Source: Oscillospiraceae bacterium
GTDB lineage: Bacteria; Bacillota; Clostridia; Oscillospirales; CAG-272
Reading direction: 5' to 3'
DNA length: 62,322 nt
NCBI GenBank assembly: GCA_015064745.1
Contig: SVRR01000008.1
Span: forward strand, 1-62,322
Shown here: one piece after another, positions 24,893 to 34,216 of the stretch
How the letters are laid out: the number at the start of each line of letters is the position of its first letter
Numbering within the stretch: the first letter of the stretch is position 1
Notes under the pieces: generated by a model
Database searches by the model: none
What the model was told of the DNA's origin: nothing
Seen by the model: the letters and a program-made list of their open reading frames with translations, nothing else
Translations under genes and position numbers: made by a program

Positions 24893-26701
24893 ATGCAAAT
24901 TCTGTTCGACAGCAAAAAGAAAGAACACAAAACGCCCTTCGGCTGTCTTCGCGTGGGGGAGGTCTGCACGCTTGCCGTGCACATTCCCGACTGCTGTGAC
25001 TGCCGACGGGCACAGCTCATCGTGGAGGATGACGGCGGCGTCGTGCTCACCGTCTTGCTTCACAAGGAAAGCGTCGTCCCTCCCTACACCGTTTACAAGA
25101 CCGCCTTTGCTCTGCCGCGCACGGGGCTGTACTTCTACTACTTCAAGATAGAAACGAACGAAAGCGGCTTTTCCCTTTACAAAAGGGGGGACGGCACCAA
25201 CATGGAAGAGGGCGGAAAATGGCAGATCTCCTGCATTCCCGCAGAGTTTCACACCCCAGAATTTTTCCGCGGTGCCGTTTTTTATCAAATTTTCCCCGAC
25301 CGCTTTTACAAATCGTCCGTCGTGGGTGCCGACGAAAAAAAGACGGATTTCGTTCTGCATACGGACGAACGTGACACCCCCGTTTATCTGCCCGACGAGC
25401 AAGGTGAAATCTTAAACCGTGACTTCTTCGGGGGCAATCTGCGCGGTATCACGGCAAAGCTTCGCTATCTTGCCTCCCTTTCGGTATCCGCCATCTATTT
25501 AAATCCCATTTTTGAAGCCTATTCCAACCACCGCTACGACACGGCAGATTACCTTCGTATTGACCCCCTGCTCGGCACGGAGGAGGATTTTCGCGCGCTG
25601 TGCGACGAAGCGCATGCGCTCGGTATCAAGGTGGTGCTTGACGGCGTTTTCTCCCACACGGGGTCTGACAGCCGCTATTTTGACAAAAAGAACCGCTACG
25701 GTGGCGGCGCATATCACGACCCCGCTTCTCCTTACAGAGAATGGTATCAGTTTGAGGAATATCCCCACAAATACATTTCTTGGTGGGGTATCGACACCTT
25801 GCCCGCAACAAACGAGCTTTGCCCGTCCTATCTCGACTTTATCATCGAGGGGGAGGACAGCGTGATCGCCCACTGGCTCCGCGCGGGCGCCGACGGCTTT
25901 CGTCTTGACGTTGCCGACGAGCTTCCCGATGAATTTATTGCCCGTCTTCGCCGCCGCGTGAAGCAGATAAAGCCCGATGCCATCGTCATTGGTGAGGTGT
26001 GGGAGGATGCTTCAAGCAAGATAAGCTACGGCGTACGTCGCAAATACTTTACGGACAGCGAGTTGGATTCGGTCATGAATTATCCCTTTCGCGACGCCAT
26101 TATCTCATTTTTACACGAGGACTGTACCGCATACGATTTTGAAAACAGCATCATGACCGTTTGCGAGAATTATCCGCAAGAGGTGCTTCCCTGCCTGCTC
26201 AACAGCCTGTCAACGCACGATACGGCGAGAATTTTAACGCTTCTGTCCCATGTGCCTACGCCGCAAACACGAAAAGAGCGCGCCGAATACCGTCTTTCGG
26301 ACGAATCGCGGCGTGAAACGCTCCCTCGCCTCTGTGCCGCTTTTGCCTTACAGTTCGCGCTTCCCGGCGCGCCTTGCATCTATTACGGCGATGAAGCGGG
26401 ATGCGAAGGATACGAAGACCCCTTTAACCGCCGCTTTTATCCTTGGGGTGAGGAAGATAAAGCGCTCATCGCCCTACACCGCGCGCTTGGCGCTCTGCGC
26501 AAGGAGCACGCGGCATTGCGTCTCGGAGATTGTACCGTGACCGCAATTTCGGACGATGCGCTTATTATTAAGCGCACGTATAAGGAGGAAACCGTCTGTT
26601 TCGCGCTTGCGCGCAAGGAGGGAGTGTCGGCGGACGCAAAAGAAGTTCTCTTCCAAAAGAAACCCGAAGAAGCCTTCGGATTTATGTTCTACAAGCAATA
26701 A
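24893..26701 (+). CDS. GH13 alpha-glucan hydrolase (neopullulanase-like)
   Basis: A 602-residue alpha-amylase-family enzyme without a signal peptide, so it acts in the cytoplasm on glycogen or maltodextrins. An N-terminal beta-sandwich (about 1-125) precedes the barrel (VFYQIFPDRF). Catalytic regions are seen: LDGVFSHTG, GFRLDVADELP (nucleophile Asp near 337), IVIGEVWEDAS (Glu near 367) and SLSTHDTARIL (near 441). The architecture fits neopullulanase/cyclomaltodextrinase or the GH13_39 type. Cleavage specificity cannot be read. It follows glgP by 59 bases and ends at a strong terminator; the AGGAG is 12 bases before the ATG, longer than usual. Confidence 0.88.
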   Translation: MQILFDSKKKEHKTPFGCLRVGEVCTLAVHIPDCCDCRRAQLIVEDDGGVVLTVLLHKESVVPPYTVYKTAFALPRTGLYFYYFKIETNESGFSLYKRGDGTNMEEGGKWQISCIPAEFHTPEFFRGAVFYQIFPDRFYKSSVVGADEKKTDFVLHTDERDTPVYLPDEQGEILNRDFFGGNLRGITAKLRYLASLSVSAIYLNPIFEAYSNHRYDTADYLRIDPLLGTEEDFRALCDEAHALGIKVVLDGVFSHTGSDSRYFDKKNRYGGGAYHDPASPYREWYQFEEYPHKYISWWGIDTLPATNELCPSYLDFIIEGEDSVIAHWLRAGADGFRLDVADELPDEFIARLRRRVKQIKPDAIVIGEVWEDASSKISYGVRRKYFTDSELDSVMNYPFRDAIISFLHEDCTAYDFENSIMTVCENYPQEVLPCLLNSLSTHDTARILTLLSHVPTPQTRKERAEYRLSDESRRETLPRLCAAFALQFALPGAPCIYYGDEAGCEGYEDPFNRRFYPWGEEDKALIALHRALGALRKEHAALRLGDCTVTAISDDALIIKRTYKEETVCFALARKEGVSADAKEVLFQKKPEEAFGFMFYKQ

Positions 26702-26736
26702 AAAAACGGCGGTGCCATACGGCACCGCCGTTTTTA
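26702..26736. terminator. Bidirectional terminator after GH13 gene
   Basis: AAAACGGCGGTGCC and GGCACCGCCGTTTTT form a 14-bp stem with loop ATAC. It serves the GH13 gene on plus and the phosphatase gene on minus. Confidence 0.92.
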
Positions 26737-26739
26737 AGC

Positions 26740-27393
26740 TTAATATTTGAGCGCGTGATCCACGTCAACCGCATCCTTCATAAATTCATCAAAGGAATAG
26801 CAGATCGGGAAAAGACGCTCTCCGTCAAAGCGATAGACCGAAAGAGATGCGTTGGAGGGCCACGGCACTTCACACATTAAGTCTGCCGATTTTCCGCGCG
26901 CGTAGGTTTCCACCGCGCGGATAGGCGTCGCATGCGTGCCGATAAAAACCGTTTTGCCCTCGTTTTCCTTGGCAATCGTCAAGACGGTCGACACCACTCT
27001 GCCATAAAGCTCTGCCACCGATTCTCCGCCGACGGGACAGGCGTGTCCCACGTCCTCGCGCCACAAGCGGCGCTCTTCCGGATATTCCTCGTCAAGGGCA
27101 TCAAAGTTTTTGCCCTCCCACTCGCCCGCATAGATCTCGCGAAGACCGTCAAGCAGAGTGGGCGCGGGAGCGTCGCAAAGGGAAAGCGCCAACAGCGTCG
27201 TTTTATGGGCACGGCAAAGCGGACTTGCGTAAACCGCATCGGGCGCAAAGCCGATGGAGGCAAGATGCTTCGCCGCCGAGAGCGCCTGCTTTTCCCCCTT
27301 TTCGGTAATGGGAAGATCGGTATGTCCCAAAAAATCGCGTTTTTGGTTTCCTACACTCTCTCCATGCCTTATCATGTAAATCAATGTTTGCAT
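26740..27393 (-). CDS. Histidine phosphatase family protein
   Basis: A 217-residue protein of the phosphoglycerate mutase-like histidine phosphatase superfamily. The catalytic IRHGESVGNQ is at the N-terminus, followed by GHTDLPITEKGEKQALSAAK, YASPLCRAHKTTLL, LREIYAGEWEGK and FIGTHATPIRAVE with the second catalytic histidine. The substrate is not predictable; close relatives include cofactor-dependent mutases and small-phosphate phosphatases. A GGAGG lies upstream. It is transcribed alone, divergently from mutY. Confidence 0.87.
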   Translation of the reverse strand: MQTLIYMIRHGESVGNQKRDFLGHTDLPITEKGEKQALSAAKHLASIGFAPDAVYASPLCRAHKTTLLALSLCDAPAPTLLDGLREIYAGEWEGKNFDALDEEYPEERRLWREDVGHACPVGGESVAELYGRVVSTVLTIAKENEGKTVFIGTHATPIRAVETYARGKSADLMCEVPWPSNASLSVYRFDGERLFPICYSFDEFMKDAVDVDHALKY

Positions 27394-27424
27394 TTTTGCC
27401 TCCGTGATACTGTTATTCTATATA

Positions 27425-27453
27425 ATTGTACCATGTTTCATTCAAAAAAGCAA
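27425..27453 (-). promoter_or_regulatory. Promoter of the histidine phosphatase gene
   Basis: Minus-strand TTGCTT (27448-27453) and TACAAT (27425-27430), spacer 17. Confidence 0.6.
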
Positions 27454-27495
27454 GAAACAAAAAGAGAAAACGAAAAATGTTTACCTTTTTTCCAT

Positions 27496-27522
27496 TTGTT
27501 CTATCGGATAATTTGATATAAT
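27496..27522 (+). promoter_or_regulatory. Promoter of mutY
   Basis: TATAAT at 27517-27522 with a possible TTGTTC at 27496-27501; the spacer is only 15. The -10 overlaps an upstream in-frame ATG at 27521, which supports the GTG start of mutY further on. Confidence 0.5.
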
Positions 27523-27550
27523 GAAAAAAACGCAGGAAGGGAGATCTACC

Positions 27551-28615
27551 GTGGATAAAAGAGAAGCACTTACGACAGCACTCGGCTTAATGGCAGACTT
27601 TTACCGTAAAAACGGACGTTCCCTGCCTTGGCGGCGCGACCGCGAGCCGTATCACGTCTTTCTTTCCGAGATCATGCTCCAACAAACGAGAGTCGAGGCA
27701 GTCATTCCCTATTACGAAAGATTTTTAACATTGTTTCCCACGGTAGAAGCACTTGCCGCGGCATCGGACGACCTTCTTTTCAAGGCTTGGGAGGGGCTTG
27801 GGTATTACAGCCGTGCGCGCAACCTCAAACGAGCCGCGGAGAGGATCGTTTCGGTATACGGCGGTCGCTTTCCCGACACCCCCGAAGCGCTTTTGACCCT
27901 ACCCGGCGTGGGAAAATATACCGCGGGAGCCATTTCCTCTATCTGCTTCGGATTGCCAAAAAGCGCGGTGGACGGCAACGCCCTACGCATCTATTCCCGT
28001 CTGTTTGCCGACGGCACGTGCATCACGGACGAAGCATTCAAGAGCCGCCTTGCTTCGGAGCTTGACGCAGTCTACCCCCGGGGGAACGACGCCGCCGATA
28101 CGACCCAAGGCTTTATGGAGGTGGGACAGCGCTTTTGTCTGCCAAACGGCGCACCGAAATGCGTGGATTGTCCCTTGTCCTCCCTTTGTGCGGTGGGAAG
28201 GGGCGACGCAGACTATACCCTATATCCGCACAAGGAGAAAAAGAAGCCGCGCCGTATTCTCCCGAGAACGGTTCTTCTCTTAACCGACGGCGAGGGCTTT
28301 TATCTCCGTCAGCGTCCCAAAACGGGGCTTCTCGCAGGGCTTTGGGAGTTTCCCTCCGCCGACGGGCACCTTTCGAAGGACGAAGCTGTGCGCGCGGCAA
28401 GCGAGCTTGGCTTTTCCGTCGCGGGCGCGCTGGAGGCCGCCGTGGGAAAGCATATTTTCACCCATCTGGAATGGCACATGAAAAGCTACCTCATTTCCTG
28501 CAAAAAAGCCGACGTCTCAAGCTTTGTGCTTGCTTCACCGAGGGAGATGGAGGAAACATACGCCATCCCCTCCGCCTTTCGCGCCTTTTTAAATTATATC
28601 AACGAACAGAAGTAA
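27551..28615 (+). CDS. mutY: Adenine DNA glycosylase MutY
   Basis: Removes adenine mispaired with 8-oxoguanine. The 354 residues show SEIMLQQTRVEAVIPYYERF with the catalytic Glu near 39, the helix-hairpin-helix LPGVGKYTAGAI, the VDGNALR catalytic Asp near 140, a [4Fe-4S] cluster loop (Cys near 196 to 214) and a C-terminal NUDIX-like recognition domain (FYLRQRPKTGLLAGLWEFPS, FTHLEWHM). The cluster spacing is C-X7-C-X2-C-X5-C, one residue longer than the E. coli C-X6-C. The GTG start has GGGAG about eight bases upstream; the earlier ATG overlaps the promoter. Confidence 0.94.
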   Translation: MDKREALTTALGLMADFYRKNGRSLPWRRDREPYHVFLSEIMLQQTRVEAVIPYYERFLTLFPTVEALAAASDDLLFKAWEGLGYYSRARNLKRAAERIVSVYGGRFPDTPEALLTLPGVGKYTAGAISSICFGLPKSAVDGNALRIYSRLFADGTCITDEAFKSRLASELDAVYPRGNDAADTTQGFMEVGQRFCLPNGAPKCVDCPLSSLCAVGRGDADYTLYPHKEKKKPRRILPRTVLLLTDGEGFYLRQRPKTGLLAGLWEFPSADGHLSKDEAVRAASELGFSVAGALEAAVGKHIFTHLEWHMKSYLISCKKADVSSFVLASPREMEETYAIPSAFRAFLNYINEQK

Positions 28616-28620
28616 ACGAA

Positions 28621-28650
28621 AAAGGAAGCCGTGAGGCTTCCTTTTTTTAC
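28621..28650. terminator. Bidirectional terminator, mutY and PTS EIIC
   Basis: AAAGGAAGCC (28621-28630) pairs with GGCTTCCTTT (28635-28644), followed by TTTT on plus and TTTCG on minus. Confidence 0.85.
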
Positions 28651-28657
28651 AAGACTT

Positions 28658-29767
28658 TTATTGCGGAAGAAGAAGATCGTTTTCCTTGATCCATCCGATC
28701 TTGCGAAGGATCTGCGCAAAGATCAGAGAAAGCACAGCGGGAAGGATAAAGCAGATGAGGGCGAGACCGATCCAATCAAATGCACCGATCGCCGTAGGAT
28801 ATTCACCGCCGAACCAACCGAGAACAATGCCAATCGGACCGAGAAGACCGCAGGTACCCATACCCGAATTGATCGCGGCACCGTACATTTTCAGCTCGAA
28901 AACGCAGGTAGCAAGAGGACCCGTGATAGCGGAAGCTAATGTCGCCGGAATCCAAATGCGCGGATTTTTGATGATGTTCGGCATTTGGAGCATGCTGGTA
29001 CCGATGCCTTGTGAAACAAGTCCGCCTACGCCGTTTTCACGGAAGGAGATGACGGCAAAGCCGACCATCTGCGCGCAACAGCCTGCCACGGCAGCACCGC
29101 CCGCAAGAGCAAGACCTTCCCCGCCTGCGCTGACGATATTCCCCGCCGTTCCGAGAACAACGGCACCCGAAAGCTGAAGCGCGGCGCAAATAGCGGCAGA
29201 GGAAATGGGGAGAGTGAGCGCAACACCGATCACGACCGAAACGATGATACCCATCAAAAGGGGCATCAACGTCATGGAAAAATCAATGAAGTCGGTGATT
29301 TTTGAGGTAACGAAGCCGATCGCGGGAGCAACGGGAATGGAAAGACCGCATCCTGCAACGAGCGTAACGAAGGGGGTGACGAGGATATCCACCTTGGTCT
29401 CCTTGGAAACCAGCTTACCGAGCTCCACGGCAACGATAGCAATCAAAAGCACCGAGATAGGACCGCCCGCACCGCCAAGCATATTTGCGGCATAACCAAC
29501 GCCTGCCGCGGAAAAAAGAACGAGGGGCGGCGCTTTGAGCGCGTAGGCAATAGCGATCGCCATAGCAGGACCGCTGACCGAGGTGCAATAGCCGCCAATG
29601 GTGGCAAAGAAGCCAAGATAGGGGATCATGCCGACTGTCTTTAAAATAGTACCGATAAGAAGCGAAGCAAAAAGACCCTGTGCCATGGCACCCATAGCTT
29701 CAATGCCGTAGCGCTTGGCAGAGAACACGACGTCCTTGCGCTTCAAAAATTCCTTTGCCTTGTTCAT
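28658..29767 (-). CDS. PTS transporter subunit EIIC (PTS_EIIC_2-like)
   Basis: A 369-residue, highly hydrophobic protein with about ten membrane segments and repeated glycine-rich motifs (VLFSAAGVGYAANMLGGAGG, SGAVVLGTAGNIVSAGGEGL). This matches the EIIC-type sugar permease group of the PTS_EIIC_2 kind. No EIIA, EIIB, HPr or sugar-metabolism gene lies beside it, so either it recruits components encoded elsewhere or it does not act as a classical PTS channel. The substrate is unknown. AAGGAAGGCG precedes the ATG. It is monocistronic with its own promoter. Confidence 0.82.
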   Translation of the reverse strand: MNKAKEFLKRKDVVFSAKRYGIEAMGAMAQGLFASLLIGTILKTVGMIPYLGFFATIGGYCTSVSGPAMAIAIAYALKAPPLVLFSAAGVGYAANMLGGAGGPISVLLIAIVAVELGKLVSKETKVDILVTPFVTLVAGCGLSIPVAPAIGFVTSKITDFIDFSMTLMPLLMGIIVSVVIGVALTLPISSAAICAALQLSGAVVLGTAGNIVSAGGEGLALAGGAAVAGCCAQMVGFAVISFRENGVGGLVSQGIGTSMLQMPNIIKNPRIWIPATLASAITGPLATCVFELKMYGAAINSGMGTCGLLGPIGIVLGWFGGEYPTAIGAFDWIGLALICFILPAVLSLIFAQILRKIGWIKENDLLLPQ

Positions 29768-29821
29768 AATTTCGCCTTCCTTTTCTTCAATGTTATAAAT
29801 ATTTTTTAAATATTGTCAAAT

Positions 29822-29850
29822 ATTTTAGCACTTTTTTTTGTACTTGTCAA
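29822..29850 (-). promoter_or_regulatory. Promoter of the PTS EIIC gene
   Basis: Minus-strand TTGACA (29845-29850) and TAAAAT (29822-29827), spacer 17. A second TTGACA lies just downstream in the same AT-rich leader. Confidence 0.7.
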
Positions 29851-29898
29851 GAGCAAACAGACTTTTTTTATTTTTTTCGTACTCTTTTCCGTCAAAAA

Positions 29899-29944
29899 GA
29901 AAAGCACCCGAAAACACAAACAAATGTTTACGTTTCGGGGTGCT
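29899..29944 (-). terminator. Terminator overlapping the thioesterase stop codon
   Basis: On the minus strand GAGCACCCCGAAACG, the last codons of the thioesterase, pairs with GTTTTCGGGTGCTTTTC, followed by a T-rich tract. The 5' arm of the terminator is therefore coding sequence. Confidence 0.75.
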
Positions 29945-30665
29945 CGACCCATAAGGTCACAATAGCGCAAAGAGTGCTTTCCGTCTCAATAAATACAGCA
30001 TAGCCCTCTTCCGTCTCGGCGCATTTTGCCTTTACGGCTTCCGTTTTGCAAATAGGCTTGACGTAATCGATATGAAAGGCACGCACGGCGTGCGCGTTAT
30101 AGACCGCCTTCGGAATCGCCTCAAAGGCGTAATCCAAATACACAAGGTTGTGCACGTGCTCGTGCAAATCGAAATCGCTTCGGCGCAAGGGAATATTTTT
30201 CTCACTCTCAAAGCGGTGAATGCTGTGGCGCATGGGGATGGGGATCTTATCGAACACAGAGCGATCAAGCGCACCGTAACGCGCAAGCGTCTGTTGGTCC
30301 ACCCGCAGTATTTTTTTATCCGCTATACGAACCCTTGCCCATTTGGAGGTCGAAAGGGCAATAAGATTTCCCATCTCGTCGCGCATGCGAAATTCTCGGC
30401 AAAGTCCCACCGAGCGCTCACACCTTCGGCAAAAGGTCTCAACGCGCACACGAAGTCCCATGGGAATGCGAGTATAAATTTCTACGTACCAATCGGTTAA
30501 ATACCACGCCTCGCCTCGCTTAAAGCAATCCTCTACCGAATCTCCCACAGCGGAGGCGTGACGGGTCGCCGCGTTTTCAAATATCTTTAAAATTCCCGAA
30601 GGAGAAAGCTTCATGTCCTTGCCATACTCCTCTAACATCGGGGTGACCGTCATGCGATAAATCAT
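29928..30665 (-). CDS. Acyl-ACP thioesterase
   Basis: The 245-residue protein fits the bacterial FatA/FatB-like acyl-ACP thioesterase family, which releases fatty acids from acyl carrier protein. It has two hot-dog halves: the first from MIYRMTVTPMLEEYGKDMKL through GEAWYLTDWYVEIYTRIPMG, the second with RRSDFDLHEHVHNLVYLDYA, the His/Asn region expected at the active site. The ATG at 30665 is chosen because AAAGGAAA precedes it. It is the last gene of an operon after thiN, 11 bases downstream. Confidence 0.85.
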   Translation of the reverse strand: MIYRMTVTPMLEEYGKDMKLSPSGILKIFENAATRHASAVGDSVEDCFKRGEAWYLTDWYVEIYTRIPMGLRVRVETFCRRCERSVGLCREFRMRDEMGNLIALSTSKWARVRIADKKILRVDQQTLARYGALDRSVFDKIPIPMRHSIHRFESEKNIPLRRSDFDLHEHVHNLVYLDYAFEAIPKAVYNAHAVRAFHIDYVKPICKTEAVKAKCAETEEGYAVFIETESTLCAIVTLWVEHPET

Positions 30666-30676
30666 ACGTTTCCTTT

Positions 30677-31291
30677 CTAAAGCGGAAGCGTATCCGCTTG
30701 CCAAAGAAGATAGAGGGCGCCCTCTTTCACCGAAACGGTTGCTTCCCTTCCGTTTCCTTCATTGGAGACGCCAAGCGGAAAAGCATTTGTGAGGGTAGCG
30801 TCCCGAAGAGGATATTTGAGCCCCGTCAGCGTGACACCGCGCGCCTTCTCCGAAAGCGAAAGCACGGAAACCGTGCCGTCCGGAAAGAAGCGAAAGCATT
30901 CATTAAGAAGAACCGTACCCACCATTCCTTCGCCGACAACGAAAACACGACATCCCGCTTGCGCCGCACCAAGCGCCGTTTGCACGGCGGCAAGAGCGTG
31001 ATCGGGTCTTCCTCCCGTGCAGCCGTAGAGCGCAAAGGTGCGGAAGCCGCGGGCAGCCCCCTCGCGGACAGCTAACGCCGTATCGGTATCGTCCTTCTCG
31101 ACGGGATGCCGGATAATCGGTGTGCCGCACGGTACATCCGAAGAATCAAAATCGCCAACAATGAGATGAGGGGTGACACCCATCGCGGCAAGTGCCCTTT
31201 GTCCGCCGTCTGCGGCAATGACGAGATCGCCCATTGCGGGTGAAAAGGGGGTACAAGTGGGAGAAGCACCAACGATATAACAAACCGCCAT
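30677..31291 (-). CDS. thiN: Thiamine pyrophosphokinase
   Basis: Transfers pyrophosphate from ATP to thiamine, giving TPP. The 204 residues show the family core: LVIAADGGQRALAAMG, PHLIVGDFDSSD, DTDTALAVREGAARGF and ALYGCTGGRPDHALAAVQ, then a C-terminal thiamine-binding beta domain (GVTLTGLKYPLRDATLTN). Its ATG shares one base with the stop of the TIM-barrel gene, so translation is coupled. No TPP riboswitch was recognised at the operon start. Confidence 0.93.
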   Translation of the reverse strand: MAVCYIVGASPTCTPFSPAMGDLVIAADGGQRALAAMGVTPHLIVGDFDSSDVPCGTPIIRHPVEKDDTDTALAVREGAARGFRTFALYGCTGGRPDHALAAVQTALGAAQAGCRVFVVGEGMVGTVLLNECFRFFPDGTVSVLSLSEKARGVTLTGLKYPLRDATLTNAFPLGVSNEGNGREATVSVKEGALYLLWQADTLPL

Positions 31292-32145
31292 CAGACAACC
31301 CCCTCCTCGTTTTTCAAAAGGCGCAAAAGCAAGGAAAGCCGATCATACGCGCGAGAGGCGAGGGCAAAATAGTCAAGCTCACGATAGATGGGAAGATCGG
31401 GGTTGGGGGAAACGGCAAGCGTACCGCGAAAATGCAGGGACGCCACGGATTTTGCGAGGGGACGAAAATCGGTATCGCCGTCCAAAGGAAGGTAGCCGGG
31501 CTCGCCATCCTTTCCGTCGTCAAGGGACAAGCGCATAAGATGATTTGCGGCATACGCGGGGATCGCCGACGTGCCAAAGCAACGGAAGGCAATCGCAGGC
31601 GAAAAGCTGACGCCATGGAAGCCGTCCTCGCAGCATACGCGAACGACTGCCTCAAAGTGAGACGAGCTCTCGCCGTTCTCCACAAGCAGTCGAATGCCCT
31701 TTTCCTTGGCACACTTCGCAAGCATTCGAAAGCGCGAAAGTGCCTCTTGATTGACGGGAGCGAGATTTTTCCCGTGTGAGGGCGTGAAGATAACGCGCTC
31801 TATCCCCACTCCCGCGGCAAAGGAAAAATAAGAGGTATAGAGCGCAAGAAGCATCTCCCACGTAGCATCGTTCCGTGCGGGTGTATCACTGGGAAGTGCG
31901 TCCTCATTTTTTTCCTTGTACGGTGAGGGCTCCCAAAGCAGATTGACACCGTCCGAGGGCAAGCGCAAGGCTTCTACATCAAGCCCCGCACAGCGCGCGG
32001 CGGCAAGCGTCTCGGGGCGGATGGCACTGTCCGCAAGGGAAAAGGCGGTCTGTGAAAAGCCTGCCGAAAAGGTATAAGCGAACCGGCGTTCCGCAGTCAG
32101 CGACTCGCCCCGCTCTCTGTACGCAATACTGTAATGCTTTTTCAT
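31291..32145 (-). CDS. TIM-barrel sugar isomerase/epimerase-like protein
   Basis: A 284-residue protein resembling the AP-endonuclease-2/xylose isomerase-like TIM-barrel superfamily. The clues are GLDVEALRLPSDGVN, a beta-strand/helix alternation, IERVIFTPSHGKNL and GIRLLVENGESSSHFEAV, where family metal ligands normally sit. The substrate is not predictable. It is the first gene of the operon with thiN and the thioesterase, and starts close to a promoter at 32210-32238. A CG-rich hairpin (near 32178-32196) lies in its leader. Confidence 0.7.
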   Translation of the reverse strand: MKKHYSIAYRERGESLTAERRFAYTFSAGFSQTAFSLADSAIRPETLAAARCAGLDVEALRLPSDGVNLLWEPSPYKEKNEDALPSDTPARNDATWEMLLALYTSYFSFAAGVGIERVIFTPSHGKNLAPVNQEALSRFRMLAKCAKEKGIRLLVENGESSSHFEAVVRVCCEDGFHGVSFSPAIAFRCFGTSAIPAYAANHLMRLSLDDGKDGEPGYLPLDGDTDFRPLAKSVASLHFRGTLAVSPNPDLPIYRELDYFALASRAYDRLSLLLRLLKNEEGVV

Positions 32146-32209
32146 TTTGAAAAGAACCTGCTTTTTCAGTCTTTTTCACGCGCCCTTGGCGCGCGTCTTT
32201 CTTTCTCTC

Positions 32210-32238
32210 ATTATATCAAATTTCCGTCAAAAAAGCAA
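32210..32238 (-). promoter_or_regulatory. Promoter of the TIM-barrel/thiN operon
   Basis: Minus-strand TTGCTT (32233-32238) and TATAAT (32210-32215), spacer 17. Confidence 0.7.
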
Positions 32239-32296
32239 GAAGTTTTTGTTTTTTCGAAGAAGGAAGGGGAAATATTGTTTTTTTCGGTCAAAAACC

Positions 32297-32326
32297 TTGA
32301 TTTTTCAACTCTTTCTATGTTATAAT
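32297..32326 (+). promoter_or_regulatory. Promoter of typA
   Basis: TTGATT (32297-32302) and TATAAT (32321-32326), spacer 18. Transcription would start near 32333, which excludes the longer upstream reading frame as the typA start. Confidence 0.7.
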
Positions 32327-32362
32327 ATTACGGTAAAATACGTAAAAAAAGAGGTAATTACT

Positions 32363-34204
32363 TTGGTTCGCAACGATTTGAGAAACATCGCTATTATTGC
32401 TCACGTTGACCACGGCAAGACCACGCTCGTGGATGAAATGCTCCGTCAGGGCGGCATTTACCGTGAAAACCAGACAGCAGAGGAACGCGTGATGGACTCG
32501 GGCGACCTTGAAAAGGAGCGCGGCATTACCATTCTTGCGAAAAACACTGCCATCCATTACAAGGACGTCAAGATTAATGTGATCGATACCCCCGGGCATG
32601 CCGATTTCGGCGGCGAGGTGGAGCGCATCCTGAAGATGGTAAACGGCGTTATCCTGCTCGTAGACGCGGCAGAGGGTCCCATGCCCCAGACCCGCTTCGT
32701 GCTGGAGCGTGCGCTTTCGCTCGGTCACCGCGTCATCGTTGTCGTCAATAAGATCGACAAGCCCGACGCCCGTATTTACGAGGTCATCGACGAGGTGCTT
32801 GAACTTCTCATCGACCTTGACGCGACCGATGAGCAGCTCGATTCTCCTATGCTCTTCTGTTCGGGCAGAGCAGGTACAGCGTCCGTTTCCCCCGACGAGG
32901 CGGGCAAGGATCTCGTTCCTCTGCTTGACACCATTCTCGAATACATTCCCGCCCCCGAGGGCGAAGCGGAGCAGCCGCTTCAGATGCTCGTCTCCTCTAT
33001 CGACTACAACGAGTACGTGGGACGCATCGGTATTGGGCGCATTGAGCGCGGTGTTTTAAAGCAAAACGCCGAAATCGCCATCTGCAACTACCATCACCCC
33101 GAGGAAGCCCCGAGACGCGCCCGTGTAGTCTCCATTTATCAGTTTGACGGACTTACGCGCGTTCCCGTAACCGAGGCAAAGATGGGCGACATCGTGTGCT
33201 TCTCCGGTGCTGAGGACATCACCATCGGTGACACCGTTTGCACTACCGCTTGCGTCGAGCCGCTTGAATTCGTCAAGGTCTCCGAGCCGACGCTTGAGAT
33301 GACCTTCTCGGTCAACGATTCCCCCTTTGCGGGCACTGAGGGAAAATACGTGACCTCGCGTCATCTGCGCGACCGCCTTTATAAGGAGCTTCTGCGCGAT
33401 GTTTCCCTCCGCGTATCGGACGGCGAAACGACCGACTCCTTCAAGGTCGCGGGCAGAGGCGAGATGCACCTTTCCATTCTTGTGGAAAACATGCGCCGCG
33501 AGGGCTACGAGCTTTCCTGCTCCACCCCCCGTGTGCTTTACAAGGAGATCGACGGTGTGAAGCAGGAGCCGATGGAGCGTGTAGAGATCGACGTCCCTGA
33601 GGAATATATGGGTACCGTCATGGAAAAGCTCGGCTCGCGCAAGGGTGAGCTTCTCGATATGCAGCTACGCGGCTCGCGTCAACGACTTACCTATATCATT
33701 CCCTCTCGCTGTCTTTTCGGCTATCGCTCCGAGTTTATGACCGCGACACGCGGCGAGGGCATCATGAACACCGTTTTTGACGGATATCAGCCCTTCAAGG
33801 GCGAGATCGCCGTTCGCTTTACCGGCTCTCTCGTTGCCAGTGAGCAGGGCAAAACGACCTCCTACGGTCTTTACTATTCGCAAGACAGAGGTCCGCTTTT
33901 CATCGGTCCCGCCACACCCGTATACGAGGGTATGATCGTGGGTGAAAACCCCAAGCCCGGTGACATTGAGGTCAACGTCTGCAAGGAAAAGCATCTGACC
34001 GCCGTCCGTTCCAAGGGCGCGGACGAGGCACTCACCCTCATCACCCCCATCCAAATGTCGCTTGAAGAGGCGATCGAATTTATTGCCGAGGACGAGCTGA
34101 TCGAGGTCACGCCCAAAAGCATCCGTCTTCGCAAGCAGATCCTCGATACGCCCACCCGCAAAAAGGCACAGGCGGCGAAGAGAGCCGCGCTCAAAAATCA
34201 ATAA
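32363..34204 (+). CDS. typA: Ribosome-associated GTPase TypA/BipA
   Basis: Translational GTPase acting on the ribosome in 50S assembly and stress adaptation. The 613 residues begin [21 protein letters not shown] (G1), then [17 protein letters not shown] (G2), [16 protein letters not shown] (G3) and [11 protein letters not shown] (G4), followed by domain II, EF-G-like domain III and V, and the BipA C-terminal domain ([15 protein letters not shown]). The start is TTG at 32363 with AGAGG about eight bases upstream. The gene heads a plus-strand group with a membrane protein and rlmH. Confidence 0.97.
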   Translation: MVRNDLRNIAIIAHVDHGKTTLVDEMLRQGGIYRENQTAEERVMDSGDLEKERGITILAKNTAIHYKDVKINVIDTPGHADFGGEVERILKMVNGVILLVDAAEGPMPQTRFVLERALSLGHRVIVVVNKIDKPDARIYEVIDEVLELLIDLDATDEQLDSPMLFCSGRAGTASVSPDEAGKDLVPLLDTILEYIPAPEGEAEQPLQMLVSSIDYNEYVGRIGIGRIERGVLKQNAEIAICNYHHPEEAPRRARVVSIYQFDGLTRVPVTEAKMGDIVCFSGAEDITIGDTVCTTACVEPLEFVKVSEPTLEMTFSVNDSPFAGTEGKYVTSRHLRDRLYKELLRDVSLRVSDGETTDSFKVAGRGEMHLSILVENMRREGYELSCSTPRVLYKEIDGVKQEPMERVEIDVPEEYMGTVMEKLGSRKGELLDMQLRGSRQRLTYIIPSRCLFGYRSEFMTATRGEGIMNTVFDGYQPFKGEIAVRFTGSLVASEQGKTTSYGLYYSQDRGPLFIGPATPVYEGMIVGENPKPGDIEVNVCKEKHLTAVRSKGADEALTLITPIQMSLEEAIEFIAEDELIEVTPKSIRLRKQILDTPTRKKAQAAKRAALKNQ

Positions 34205-34216
34205 AAGAGGTTCCCT

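Noticed and set aside
32147-32362. 72-residue N-terminal extension of TypA
   Set aside because: The extension spans the promoter at 32297-32326 and is not homologous to TypA; the TTG at 32363 gives the normal length.
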